A stretch of DNA of 64,000 nucleotides from CAYRUP01 sp964489265 (GCA_964489265.1 CAZAXX010000001.1:1-64000), one strand, 5' to 3'. Shown: positions 36,775 through 46,113, counted from the first letter of the stretch. The notes: generated from the sequence alone by a model not told the origin. Made by a program: numbers and translations.

Positions 36775-38019
36775 TCAAGTGTAATGATGGATAATAAAAT
36801 CAGATACAGTGTCATTGGTAGTAAAAGGACTTTTTTCGGATTTTGATTTTAATGAATTGAGTGACATTGCAAGATACGAGTTGCGTTCTTTTTCATTCTG
36901 CATGTTTTCAATAAAAGCGAAAGCAAGCTCGCACAAACGATTGAGATTCAACTCAGAAAATAATACATTTTGTTGGATTATTTTATATATCTCATGCGCA
37001 TCTTCTTCGCCAAATTGCACAGGTCGCGAAGGAAATTCTTCATTGATCAGAAATCGATTCGGATCAAACCCCGTTGTTTGTAATAATTGAAAAATTGAAA
37101 ATTGTCCGGCATTTTGTTCAGGCAACAAAAACACAGGACAGTTGCAATAAATTGCTTCATAAATTGTTTCTAAACCTGGTGAGGTAAACAATGCGAGAGC
37201 GTTTTCCATCATATTGAAATTTTCTTCTTGAGAAACAGACGGGATAAGCCGTACATTGTCTGGTAGTTTTTCTGTAGTCGCTTGATTTAAAATAACTGGA
37301 TTAGCGCAAATAACAATTTCTAAGTTAGGTTGTAAATAACCGATGTATTTAGCTAATTGAATGCATAATTGCAAATAACAAGTATTTTCAGCCGTCGTTA
37401 CAACACTGTTTCGACTACCAGATAACTGAATGAGAACTTGATTTTTTTGGAAGTTGGCATTTTTAGTTAATTGATATGGAATAAAGATATCGCAAAATGA
37501 CATGTTCATTTCGTTTTTATAAATATCAAATAACTGATCAAGCCCAAAGAAATTTCGTGTGAAACAATGCGTAGAAAGCATATAGCCAAGAAAAATTCCT
37601 TCGTGTGGATTGTTGTTGAATATATCCATGAATAAATTTTTGGCTTCTGCAAAATGATTGCTTTTTTTAAGCTGATAGAGATTATCGCGATGCTCAATCA
37701 TTCTGTCGCGCTTTTGAAAAACATCCCAATACCAAAATAAATTACAATAAAAAACGGAAGGAATATCTTTCAGCCATGCATCTACCACCGTGAATGGATC
37801 AAATGAGCTGAGTAAAATATCTAAATTTGAATAATTTATCTCATTACTCCATTGATCTATTACGCCAGGACTTCGTTCAGAAAATAATTCCATGACTTCA
37901 TTTTTGAGGGCATAAATCTCAAATGAGTCAGATTTCATTTTTAAATTTTTTAAGATTGAAAACAAATTCGAAGTTGGGCCGAATCCAAAAAATTGTGAAC
38001 TGACATACATTTTTTTCAT
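36775..38019 (-). CDS. GT-B-type glycosyltransferase-like protein
   Basis: The 414-residue protein has an N-terminal start MKKMYVSSQFFGFGPTSNLF and a donor-domain-like segment LALFTSPGLETIYEAIYCNC, with the Glu placed as in GT-B enzymes (GT28 or related). No exact family is recognised. GGGAGA lies before the ATG. It is five bases downstream of the HAD gene in the operon. Confidence 0.6.
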   Translation of the reverse strand: MKKMYVSSQFFGFGPTSNLFSILKNLKMKSDSFEIYALKNEVMELFSERSPGVIDQWSNEINYSNLDILLSSFDPFTVVDAWLKDIPSVFYCNLFWYWDVFQKRDRMIEHRDNLYQLKKSNHFAEAKNLFMDIFNNNPHEGIFLGYMLSTHCFTRNFFGLDQLFDIYKNEMNMSFCDIFIPYQLTKNANFQKNQVLIQLSGSRNSVVTTAENTCYLQLCIQLAKYIGYLQPNLEIVICANPVILNQATTEKLPDNVRLIPSVSQEENFNMMENALALFTSPGLETIYEAIYCNCPVFLLPEQNAGQFSIFQLLQTTGFDPNRFLINEEFPSRPVQFGEEDAHEIYKIIQQNVLFSELNLNRLCELAFAFIENMQNEKERNSYLAMSLNSLKSKSEKSPFTTNDTVSDFIIHHYT

Positions 38020-38024
38020 TTTAT

Positions 38025-38654
38025 TTATCTCCCATAGCTGTGTAGTTCATGAATACGCGCCATGATGGCTGCTAACGTGACATCGGAAGTCTTTTTCACG
38101 ACCAATACATGAGCTCCCGCAGCTTCTGCTGCTTCAATTCCTTTTTTATGGTCTTCTAAAACCAGGCATTCAGAAGGAGCCAGATTTAATTTTGTAATGG
38201 TCGTCAAATAGATTTCTGGATGAGGTTTTGGGTGTATGACATCGCTTGATGAAAATATCGCATCTAAAAAAATATTTAATTTTGATTTTTCCATCATGAG
38301 TTCAACTGTATGCCGGATAGAGTTTGATGCAACAGCCAATTTGTAATTCATTTTTTTTAATGCGTTAAATGCTGTGATATGTTCAGCACAGGGTCTGCAA
38401 TATTCATTGATCAACTCGAGTGTAAATTGTTGTTTAAGTCGATTTATCTCACTGTGTAAATGACGTGGAAGACCTTCGGATTGAGATAATATTTCTAATT
38501 TTTTTCTAGTGGGCAAACCATCATAAATCGTTTCATGATCAAGTCGGTTGATTGAAAAATTATGTTGTAATAGGGCGCGATTTAGCGCTTCATAATGCCA
38601 TTCCTTTGCATCAATCAAAACACCATCCATATCAAAAATAACGGCCTTAATCAT
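38025..38654 (-). CDS. HAD-superfamily phosphatase (beta-phosphoglucomutase-like)
   Basis: The 209-residue protein has motif I FDMDGVLID (nucleophile D8, D10), a cap domain, motif II SNS and motif IV LVLEDHKKGIEAAEAAGA. This is the HAD subfamily IA with a helical cap. It hydrolyses or moves a phosphate on a small metabolite. GGAG lies seven bases before the ATG. It overlaps the preceding gene by eight bases in the operon. Confidence 0.85.
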   Translation of the reverse strand: MIKAVIFDMDGVLIDAKEWHYEALNRALLQHNFSINRLDHETIYDGLPTRKKLEILSQSEGLPRHLHSEINRLKQQFTLELINEYCRPCAEHITAFNALKKMNYKLAVASNSIRHTVELMMEKSKLNIFLDAIFSSSDVIHPKPHPEIYLTTITKLNLAPSECLVLEDHKKGIEAAEAAGAHVLVVKKTSDVTLAAIMARIHELHSYGR

Positions 38655-39273
38655 TTTTGACTCCGAAATAAGATTGCGCTTTATCTGGAAAATCTGTGCA
38701 AAGCAGTAAATTGGGATGCGATGCTAATGTCTGCAGTATTTCCCAGACATTTTGATGATCACGCTGGTGCAATTCGGGAGAAACGACACAAACAAATTTT
38801 TCAGCATCGAGATACTGTTTGATCTGTTCTGCTGTGTACCAAGTGGAATTAAATGCGTCTAACCAAATTCCTGCTGATTTATCGAGTAAGACAGGAGTCG
38901 GTTCAAGCTCACTTAGGCGTGTGAAAATAGCAAGATTATTGTGTGCATAGCTACGCATATCTGGAATAGACATATCAAACGCAAACCATTTTTTAATTTT
39001 TTTTCTTTCCATAATGGATTTGAAGGGTAAGGCCAATCCATCAGATTTAATGTTCATGGCAAGCGTAATGGAAGAATCACCCACAATATCTAAAAACTCA
39101 GTCAACGTGATTTCATTGCCTGTTGGAATGTCATGTGAAATAACAAGTGTGCCCTGGTAATCGCGAATATCGGTTTCTATGCCGAAGCGCATTGCAACAG
39201 ATCTTTCAAAAGCAACGCGCTGATTTTTTTCTTCTGTTGCATGCCAAAAACCGCGATGACTAATTATTTTCAT
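38647..39273 (-). CDS. glycerophosphodiester phosphodiesterase-like protein
   Basis: The 208-residue TIM-barrel-type protein keeps the GDPD catalytic set: H6-R7 in SHRGFW, E33 and D35 in GIETDIRDY, and H47 in VISHDIP. It is shorter than usual GDPD enzymes (about 240-300). It sits between a nucleotidyltransferase and a HAD phosphatase with overlaps on both sides. It may act on a glycan-linked phosphodiester, not on lipid turnover; this is inference. Confidence 0.75.
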   Translation of the reverse strand: MKIISHRGFWHATEEKNQRVAFERSVAMRFGIETDIRDYQGTLVISHDIPTGNEITLTEFLDIVGDSSITLAMNIKSDGLALPFKSIMERKKIKKWFAFDMSIPDMRSYAHNNLAIFTRLSELEPTPVLLDKSAGIWLDAFNSTWYTAEQIKQYLDAEKFVCVVSPELHQRDHQNVWEILQTLASHPNLLLCTDFPDKAQSYFGVKND

Positions 39274-40030
39274 TTTTTAGTTCCGCAATTTTTTCTGACA
39301 ATTTCAAATTCATGAAGTACGTTAAATCGGCTGGCGTACCTAATCCATACATGCCATTGCGGTCAGCACCAATATTATAAATTCCTATTCTTTTTTCTGC
39401 TTCAATGAGTTGATTGAAAACAGGTGCGACATAGAATTCGCCATTAACTCGCAAGTTTTTTTTAATCATTGCTCGGGCAGCAGATACAAAATCGTTACCT
39501 TTGCTAAAGTTATAAATTCCCACGGTGGCTTCATCAGAAATGGCTTGCTTCTCGACGACTTTTGTTACGTATTGTTCTGCATTTAAATCAACAAACGACC
39601 ATTTAGGATCATGCGCGCGCATTGTCATAATTAACCCATCAAGTTGCTCATGAGTCATTTTGTTCAAGTAGAGATTAATATCAAAATCGATGTATTGATC
39701 ACTGTTAGCAATCATCAAAGGTTCAGCAGTATTAATCCATTTTTCTGCTGCTAAAACAGTGCAAGCAGCACCTTCTGTGACAGTATCAAGTTCTACTAAA
39801 ATTGAATTTTCCGCATACGTTTTTAGTTTTTTATGCAATTGATATTCTATGGCATGTGAGCGCTGACAAATGAAAATAAAGCGATGCGAACAAGCAGGCC
39901 GAATATTATTAACAACTAATTGAATCATTGGTGTTTGGTGAATTGGAATAAGTGGTTTTGGCATTGGATATTCTGTTCGATTAAATCGGCTGCCATTGCC
40001 TGCCATTGGAATGACTATATTTAATGTCAT
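39260..40030 (-). CDS. sugar-phosphate nucleotidyltransferase
   Basis: The 256-residue protein has the signature IVIPMAGNGSRF, MPKPLIPI (donor Lys) and the metal-site NSDQYIDFD. It activates a phosphorylated sugar or polyol as an NDP derivative; the base cannot be told. The ORF opens at 40048, but GAAGGA is seven bases before the ATG at 40030, just after the upstream stop. It is in the eight-gene operon and supplies the activated unit. Confidence 0.85.
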   Translation of the reverse strand: MTLNIVIPMAGNGSRFNRTEYPMPKPLIPIHQTPMIQLVVNNIRPACSHRFIFICQRSHAIEYQLHKKLKTYAENSILVELDTVTEGAACTVLAAEKWINTAEPLMIANSDQYIDFDINLYLNKMTHEQLDGLIMTMRAHDPKWSFVDLNAEQYVTKVVEKQAISDEATVGIYNFSKGNDFVSAARAMIKKNLRVNGEFYVAPVFNQLIEAEKRIGIYNIGADRNGMYGLGTPADLTYFMNLKLSEKIAELKNENN

Positions 40031-40044
40031 AAAATTTCCTTCAT

Positions 40045-41652
40045 TCAAAAGATGCGTTTATTTGTATGACTTACCCATTGCTTCTGTAAGACGGTGTTAA
40101 ATTCATTTTTCTTTGCAATATAAATAAGTAACTGTGTATGGTCAGGGCAAGCGAGTGATACATCGGGTTTTGGCGCGCGTAATAAAATGTATTTTTCAAA
40201 AAATTGGAACTGTTTGTTGTCCGTCACAAGAATGAAATCATATTTTTTAGTGCTTTCTTTTTCAGAATATGGATAGAGATCCATTCCGACACAAGGTTCA
40301 AGTGTGTTGCAGACGGGATAAATTTCGACATTTTTGTGACTTAAAAACGAAACTGAGTAGCTATTCCAATAGTCACTCACGCCGCGCGTGAGATGATATG
40401 TATCAACATAGTGATCGATGCAATCAGCAATTCTTGCTTCGCGTGTTGAAGGTATTTTTTGCAAGACTTGCGCTACCGTACGTCGCTGATCCTGCGATAT
40501 TTTTAGCGTGAGAAGTAAACATATAATTAAAAAAACATAGTTAAATTTAACTAATTGTTTTGATGTGAGAAACGCAATTATGACAAGTAGCGGAAAAATG
40601 GCTAAAGAAAAAAAATAGCGAAAATTAGCTGGATCATTGCCTATAATACCCGCCGCAATGGGTCCAATAAAATTTAGCACAATTGCGGTGAGAGCAAACA
40701 ATGCAAAAAAATAACTGTTATTTTCAGGAATGGATTGCCGCAAATTTTTCAATATTAAATAAACTGAAATCACGACAGAGAGTAACCAACCAAACAAAAT
40801 TATTTGTATTAATAAATCATGATAACCATATAAAATTTCGACGTTCGTAACTATATTGTTAAGTGATGGCACGATTCCACAGCCGCTTGCTAATTTTACG
40901 GATGCAGTTGAATGAGGATTGACGAAAGGTTCAAGTAGATTGGTTGCAAAGAAATACGCTAAGCTCACTACAACAAAAAGCTTAGCTGTTTCTCTAAAAT
41001 AATATCTATTTTCCAGAAAAATATACGAATACACAGTCGAGCTAAATAAGGTAAAAAGCGCAGGTGCGATCAAAGTAACCACTATCAATTTGCCATTCAC
41101 AACAGCAAAAGCAATTAACATAAAAAGCAAAACCATTTTATACCAACGTGGATTGCTAATGTGATCAACGATTAGTGCCAATGCAAAAAATGCCAGTATT
41201 GTCGCGCCTAAATTATCATTTGTGCTGTAATACCATAACCACATTCCAGGGTAATGCGCTGACAATAATACGATACTGCAAGTAATCAAAAGTATGCTTG
41301 TGTATAGTGGCAATCCTTTTCGTCCAAGGCTTTTAAATACAGCGATTATAGATAGTAGCAACATGCTAATTTGAAAAATTGTTGTCGAATATACTTTGAT
41401 AATGATGTTGCTAAACATTAATTTACTAAGGAAATAGCCAAGGAAATCTGGAAAATATGCAGGTGAAAATGTAAATAATAAATTATACCAGGCAGAAATT
41501 CCTCGACTTAAGAGTGCTCTTGACCAAACTTCTTCAATAAATGTATCGCTGGTTGTGGGGATTGCAAAAAACATAAAGTAGCAAGCCAGACTTAACAAAA
41601 TAACGCTAAGAATTGCTATTACGCGATTCTGCTGTACCTGTTTAATTTTCAA
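40045..41652 (-). CDS. polytopic membrane protein of the second glycan operon
   Basis: The 535-residue protein has about eleven hydrophobic helices and a soluble C-terminal part of about 120 residues. The layout resembles GT-C glycosyltransferases, but no catalytic motif is clear. It starts with TTG after AGAGGA and overlaps the GT2 gene by 11 bases. It may polymerise or transfer glycan units at the membrane. Confidence 0.65.
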   Translation of the reverse strand: MKIKQVQQNRVIAILSVILLSLACYFMFFAIPTTSDTFIEEVWSRALLSRGISAWYNLLFTFSPAYFPDFLGYFLSKLMFSNIIIKVYSTTIFQISMLLLSIIAVFKSLGRKGLPLYTSILLITCSIVLLSAHYPGMWLWYYSTNDNLGATILAFFALALIVDHISNPRWYKMVLLFMLIAFAVVNGKLIVVTLIAPALFTLFSSTVYSYIFLENRYYFRETAKLFVVVSLAYFFATNLLEPFVNPHSTASVKLASGCGIVPSLNNIVTNVEILYGYHDLLIQIILFGWLLSVVISVYLILKNLRQSIPENNSYFFALFALTAIVLNFIGPIAAGIIGNDPANFRYFFSLAIFPLLVIIAFLTSKQLVKFNYVFLIICLLLTLKISQDQRRTVAQVLQKIPSTREARIADCIDHYVDTYHLTRGVSDYWNSYSVSFLSHKNVEIYPVCNTLEPCVGMDLYPYSEKESTKKYDFILVTDNKQFQFFEKYILLRAPKPDVSLACPDHTQLLIYIAKKNEFNTVLQKQWVSHTNKRIF

Positions 41653-42376
41653 ATGTTTTTCCTCTTAGAAAAAAATACTTGGCAAACAATCGCAAAATAA
41701 TGAATGTCTGTTTAAGCACTTTGGCATTACTAATTTGATCTTCCTGACGCCAGGAGATTGGGATATAAATAATTTTCGCTTTTTTATTTAATGCATAAAG
41801 TAAGAGATGCACATCGAACGTTAAGTTATTTGGAAACTTCAAAAAAAATTGATCTTGCAAAAAATTCACTTTGAAGCAATTAAGGCCTGCTATTAGATCA
41901 TCTATTTTTCGACGATTAATGACAGCGCAAATTTGATTTAAGACTTGATTCCCTATGCGGCGGACAAGCGAATAACCTTCTAATTTTGAATTTTTATGGA
42001 AACGAGCACCAATTGTTAAGTCAAAATTCTGATAATGCTCCGATTCAAGTATCGGTAAAAAATCACGGATATCTGCTTGATCGTCGCCATGTACTGAGAT
42101 TATGTAATCGTAATTATTTTCTATTGCATACAGGAAGGCTCGTTTTATCGAACCGCCCAAGTTGTAGTTTTCATGATTTTGCAGTAAAACGAGGCTGAGT
42201 CCAAGTTCAAGCGCAGCCCCTTTTGCTGCTTCAATTGTATTATCGGTACTGCGATTATCAATCAAGACGATTTCTGTAATATGCTTTTGAACAGCGCTAT
42301 TAATTTTTTGCAGCACTCTGCCTATTTGCTTTTCGCAATTATAGGTTGGTATAAACAACAATATTCGATTTAACAT
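41642..42376 (-). CDS. family 2 glycosyltransferase (DPM1-like, soluble)
   Basis: The 244-residue GT-A protein has LLFIPTYNCEKQI, LIDNRSTDNTIEA and ISVHGDDQADI, with the metal-binding acidic pair. It lacks the C-terminal membrane helices of the copy at 1622-2635, though the C-terminus is hydrophobic. GAGGA precedes the ATG. It is the first gene of the eight-gene operon that runs to 35284. Confidence 0.85.
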   Translation of the reverse strand: MLNRILLFIPTYNCEKQIGRVLQKINSAVQKHITEIVLIDNRSTDNTIEAAKGAALELGLSLVLLQNHENYNLGGSIKRAFLYAIENNYDYIISVHGDDQADIRDFLPILESEHYQNFDLTIGARFHKNSKLEGYSLVRRIGNQVLNQICAVINRRKIDDLIAGLNCFKVNFLQDQFFLKFPNNLTFDVHLLLYALNKKAKIIYIPISWRQEDQISNAKVLKQTFIILRLFAKYFFLRGKTFEN

Positions 42377-42423
42377 TTGAAAGTCCTCTTAATTAATACT
42401 TAAATAATTTCGCCTCAGGTGCG

Positions 42424-42443
42424 ATACTGTATGAATACGGTAT
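42424..42443. promoter_or_regulatory. 20-bp dyad ATACTGTAT-GA-ATACGGTAT, possible regulator site
   Basis: Two 9-bp arms match as an inverted repeat with one mismatch. It lies 27 bases before the LuxR-type gene and 47 bases before the divergent operon start, so it is placed to control both. Its length is that of lux-box-like sites, but the sequence is not a canonical lux box. Confidence 0.4.
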
Positions 42444-42470
42444 TGATATATTTTGTACACGAGGTTTTAG

Positions 42471-43241
42471 ATGATTAGCCAAAATCACCCATTTCTTCAG
42501 ATGGCTGAAGATATTGATCAAATTTGTAATCCATTAAAAAAATTCGGGGTGCATTTGTTTTCTTATCGAAAAACATTTGCGGATGGTTCGCGTGTCAATC
42601 TTTCCAATAATGCAAATTGGCTTGATGATTACTATAATTTAGATTTATTTAAATCGAGTTTGTTTGAATATGATATCGAAAATTATGCGACTGGATTTTC
42701 TCTGTGGCCGCAAGAAAGTGCATTGCCGATTTTTTCTCATGGCAGAATGCGCTATAACAGCGACAATGGAATTACACTCACACTGAAACAGCCTGATTTT
42801 TGTGAATTTTTTATTTTTGGTGCTGACAAAAATAATAAGCAAATGCTGAATATTTATATCAATAATTTAGAATTAATAAAAAATTTCACGGATTATTTTC
42901 ATGCAGAAACAACGCGCTTGATGAAAGAAGCAGAGCAGTCACTGATTCAGATTCAGCTCAAGAATTCTGAGAATCAAACATTTGAGAATATCTATAATTG
43001 TGACTTTTCTGAAATAAAGCAGTTATTTAAAATAACGAAACCAACTGAAAAAGATATTCTTTTGGCGAAGTTGAGTCCGAGAGAAATTGACTGTGTTGAA
43101 CTCATCTTGCAAGGCAAAACAGCGAAAGAAATTGCGCGTCATTTGAATTTATCCTACCGAACAGTGGAGTTTTATCTCAATAATCTTCGTCAAAAAACCG
43201 GTAGCCGTAATAAATTTGAGCTAATAAAATTATTTAGCTAG
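42471..43241 (+). CDS. LuxR-type transcriptional regulator
   Basis: The 256-residue protein has an N-terminal sensory domain (about 1-160) and a C-terminal GerE helix-turn-helix (LSPREIDCVELILQGKTAKE, then RTVEFYLNNLRQKTGS). The N-domain resembles autoinducer-binding or PAS-type folds but no ligand residues can be named. GAGG precedes the ATG. It is divergent from the eight-gene glycan operon and is its most likely regulator. Confidence 0.85.
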   Translation: MISQNHPFLQMAEDIDQICNPLKKFGVHLFSYRKTFADGSRVNLSNNANWLDDYYNLDLFKSSLFEYDIENYATGFSLWPQESALPIFSHGRMRYNSDNGITLTLKQPDFCEFFIFGADKNNKQMLNIYINNLELIKNFTDYFHAETTRLMKEAEQSLIQIQLKNSENQTFENIYNCDFSEIKQLFKITKPTEKDILLAKLSPREIDCVELILQGKTAKEIARHLNLSYRTVEFYLNNLRQKTGSRNKFELIKLFS

Positions 43242-43283
43242 AGTATACTGGTGGTAGTTATTTAACAAAGGAGGTTTTTTGAT

Positions 43284-43574
43284 ATGCGTAAATTAAGTCT
43301 TGTCGTTGTATTAGCAGCTATTCTTTCAGTGCAACCTGTTTTTGCTGATAGCAAGCCTTGTGGCACGATTGCCGCTGCTTGCATTAAAGCGGGTTATAAC
43401 AAAGAACGCACTGAAAACAAAAACGTTTGGAAAAACTGTATGAAACCCGTAATTATGGGTGAAAAAGTAGAAGGTGTGACGATAGATGCTGATGTTGTTA
43501 AATCTTGCCGCACAGATAAGATTGCTAAAATGAAGCACGAATTAGCTCAATTCGAAAAAGTATCTTCTCATTAA
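43284..43574 (+). CDS. small exported protein, 96 residues
   Basis: A clear signal peptide (cleavage near VFADSK) leads to a mature part of about 74 residues with four Cys (in KPCGTIAAACIK, NCMK and SCRT), probably two disulfides. No family recognised. A very good AAAGGAGG precedes the ATG. A hairpin follows the stop. The function is unknown. Confidence 0.75.
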   Translation: MRKLSLVVVLAAILSVQPVFADSKPCGTIAAACIKAGYNKERTENKNVWKNCMKPVIMGEKVEGVTIDADVVKSCRTDKIAKMKHELAQFEKVSSH

Positions 43575-43582
43575 ATCATTTA

Positions 43583-43613
43583 GACCCTATGTCACAAGAT
43601 GTGGCATAGGGTC
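43583..43613. terminator. bidirectional hairpin between convergent small genes
   Basis: Thirteen-bp arms (43583-43595 and 43601-43613, one mismatch) with a five-base loop lie between the ends of the 96- and 69-residue genes. They form a stable hairpin but have no long T-run. Confidence 0.7.
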
Positions 43614-43618
43614 AAATT

Positions 43619-43828
43619 CTAGTAACTGCAGCGCACACGATATAAGCATGGGTTGTAGCAATTACTCCCACAGCATCCTGAATAACACGTGTTTTGTTGT
43701 ACGCATGATGAGCAAGTATATGATTGACAGCTACCGCAATCACCACCACCATACATATTCGCGCAGCCTGATAAGAGTCCGATACCGGCAACGGTTACCA
43801 ATGTACTAATCCACATTTTGATTTTCAT
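43619..43828 (-). CDS. cysteine-rich small lipoprotein
   Basis: The 69-residue protein has a signal sequence ending LLSGC (lipobox). Its mature part of about 50 residues contains 11 Cys in motifs such as DCGSCQSYTCSSC and CYSGCCGSNC. The upstream ATG at 43915 is poor; the ATG at 43828 has GAGGAGGA and is the start. No family recognised. It may bind metal or be disulfide-rich at the envelope. Confidence 0.75.
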   Translation of the reverse strand: MKIKMWISTLVTVAGIGLLSGCANMYGGGDCGSCQSYTCSSCVQQNTCYSGCCGSNCYNPCLYRVRCSY

Positions 43829-44044
43829 TTTTAAATCCTCCTCATGTGAACTAACTGGAGTCTTAATACTTAATATTAACATATTTGGATTATGGTCATT
43901 TTGATCTATAAACAATAAATCAATAAGTTAGATCATAAATTTAGCCAATAAAATCATGCCTAAAATTGTTCTTAGAATTTTCCCCTACAAATTTTATCTA
44001 TCAAATGTTTTTATACTATTTTAACGGAATATGAGTAATCGAAT

Positions 44045-44479
44045 ATGCCAGCAATATTGGGATTAACTAAATTATTGGAAATAAATCAGCAGGTTCTTTG
44101 CAAGGAAGAAATCATACTTTTAGAAGCTGATCTATTTTTTCGTATCTGTGCTGAATTAAAAGCATATTTCAAAGAGCAACAAAGAGATTTTCTTAGATTA
44201 ATGAAATTAGACAAAAAGAAGGAATTAACTATGCTTGATGAAAGTTTTGTGGCGTCGATAATTAAAGATGTTTTATTAAGCCAAGAATATACGGTTGAAG
44301 GAATCGCAAATTATACTAATTTTCCGGAAGATATTTTTTATGAAATTATCGAGGGGCGCAATGCTGCGCCGTCTGCTCATCTTTTGCAGCGGACAATTGA
44401 ATTGCATCGTAGTGTTAGGCCTGGGTTGTATGATTCGATTATCAAAAAAATCGCTTTGGAATATCAGAATGTTGCGTGA
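44045..44479 (+). CDS. hypothetical protein with a possible helix-turn-helix
   Basis: The 144-residue protein has a C-terminal segment, TVEGIANYTNFPEDIFYEII, placed like a Cro/CI-type helix-turn-helix. The N-terminal half is helical. No family can be named. It is alone on the plus strand and followed by a GTCATCC palindrome. Confidence 0.6.
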   Translation: MPAILGLTKLLEINQQVLCKEEIILLEADLFFRICAELKAYFKEQQRDFLRLMKLDKKKELTMLDESFVASIIKDVLLSQEYTVEGIANYTNFPEDIFYEIIEGRNAAPSAHLLQRTIELHRSVRPGLYDSIIKKIALEYQNVA

Positions 44480-44484
44480 GCCGC

Positions 44485-44519
44485 GCGTCATCCCGCGACG
44501 CTTTTAAGCGGGATGACGC
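44485..44519. terminator. palindrome GCGTCATCCCGC...GCGGGATGACGC
   Basis: Twelve-bp perfect arms (44485-44496, 44508-44519) lie six bases after the preceding stop. They are closely related to the element at 13559-13592. Confidence 0.7.
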
Positions 44520-44626
44520 AAAGCAAGTTGATTTCCTGAAAATCTTGGGTAAGATAGCGCTACATTTTTTAATACAAAAATTCATACCCAAAATTTAAGA
44601 GATTAATTTATAAACAGGATGTGTTT

Positions 44627-45976
44627 GTGGTAACAGAATTAGATGAAGGACGTGGCTTAGTTAAAACCTACTGGTGTGATATTCGCAAACGGATTGCAAA
44701 AGTTGAACCGATGTTTGCAGAGTTAGTTGATGGTTTAGATATTGATAAATCGTATCCACTTTATCTTGCATATTATCCATATGGCGCTTTGAAAGGTGAT
44801 ACACAAAGCACTTTTCTTCCCAGTATGAATGGGACTTGTTATCGATTAACGGATATCGATGCGCCGAAAGACATTGTGAAGCATTTGGGTTATAGCAAAA
44901 ATAGCGCGCCGTTTGCGCTGTTGCTTGAGAAAAATCTTGAGTTATTTATCGATTTAAAAGAAGAGGGCATTACGATTCCACGTGTTTTATATGCACCTGG
45001 TTCTTTTTTTCCTTTCGCAAGAATTTTAAGTAGAAAAAGTTCGCGTACCTATGCGCCAAATGGTGTGTTGACCTTAACATCGGGTGCACGCTCTGTGTTT
45101 ATGTTACCTAACATTGGTTGTGCAACACATCATGCCAATTTACAAAGCGACTTTAATATTCAAACGCCTCCCGCTAAAACTTTATATGATCATTGGTTTC
45201 TTTTTAAGGAAATTGCAAACAAGGAAATAATTGATAGTAATTGGCGGTCTTGCTTAATCTATTTTTCCCAGAAATGGCTAGACAAACTTTTTTCGGATAA
45301 AGCATGGTTGAGCTTGCGATTATATTTGCATGAATTAGCCTGGCAATACTATGAGTATCCGCGCAATCATTTTTATTATGATGTGGCATTTTCGGTTTTA
45401 CAAAAAAAACGTAATTTGAAACCGAACCCTTATTTAGTCGATACGGCAAGACATTTATTTGCTATTGCGTTGGGTGCCTCACCTGGGTTTATTCCTGCAA
45501 CAGATAACAAGGCGATGCCTGTTGATGTTCTACATAAGGTATTTATTGAGTCTTATGGCTTAAAAAAATATTTTTCCACGCTTATGCAACCGACGCATTT
45601 TAATTTTGAGGAAGATAAATTTCCGATTTATTACTCATTACAACATCCATCTACTCATATGTTTTCGCCTAAGTCACGCAAAGTATCCAGTACGCTCGCG
45701 GAAATGCGTGAATTGGAACATATTACGCGAATTTTTTCGCAAGGTTTGGCAAGTAAAAGCGGGCTTTGCTCGGATACGATTATGAGTCAGGTTGCAGCAG
45801 GCACAGAATTTAAATATTTTCATAATAAAACGGATCGGCATGGTGTTGTTAAATTATCAGCGGAAATTGAAAAGTTTGATAAACGTTTTTTGCTAAAAAA
45901 TAAGAAAACGCCGGATGCGACGTTTTCTGCTGATTCGCCATTTGTGCGTGGGTGTATTAGTATTCGGGCGAAGTAA
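44627..45976 (+). CDS. unrecognised protein, about 450 residues
   Basis: The 449-residue protein has no signal peptide, no membrane helix and no recognised domain. It is rich in Tyr, Phe and Lys. The ORF opens at a GTG at 44621, only one base after AGGA; the GTG at 44627 has AGGA at seven bases and is preferred. It ends just before a GC-rich inverted repeat. It could be a conserved lineage-specific protein or effector. Confidence 0.6.
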   Translation: MVTELDEGRGLVKTYWCDIRKRIAKVEPMFAELVDGLDIDKSYPLYLAYYPYGALKGDTQSTFLPSMNGTCYRLTDIDAPKDIVKHLGYSKNSAPFALLLEKNLELFIDLKEEGITIPRVLYAPGSFFPFARILSRKSSRTYAPNGVLTLTSGARSVFMLPNIGCATHHANLQSDFNIQTPPAKTLYDHWFLFKEIANKEIIDSNWRSCLIYFSQKWLDKLFSDKAWLSLRLYLHELAWQYYEYPRNHFYYDVAFSVLQKKRNLKPNPYLVDTARHLFAIALGASPGFIPATDNKAMPVDVLHKVFIESYGLKKYFSTLMQPTHFNFEEDKFPIYYSLQHPSTHMFSPKSRKVSSTLAEMRELEHITRIFSQGLASKSGLCSDTIMSQVAAGTEFKYFHNKTDRHGVVKLSAEIEKFDKRFLLKNKKTPDATFSADSPFVRGCISIRAK

Positions 45977-45993
45977 TGGCGCTGTGTGTCTCA

Positions 45994-46113
45994 CTGAATA
46001 TTCGTTCCCGAGCCCGTGTGCGTGCCCGCGCCCGTTTTTTGCTGGCATGACAGAACTATGCTGACCTTGGTTTTTTCCACGAAGAAAAAACGGGCACGGG
46101 CACGAATATTCAG
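45994..46113. repeat. second GC-rich inverted repeat, partly degenerate
   Basis: Outer arms CTGAATATTCG/CGAATATTCAG (45994-46004, 46103-46113) enclose GTGCCCG-type arms ending in a T-run and A-run, as in the element at 17951-18051. The left arm carries about 16 extra bases. It sits between convergent genes and its right edge covers the MFS stop codon. Confidence 0.75.
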
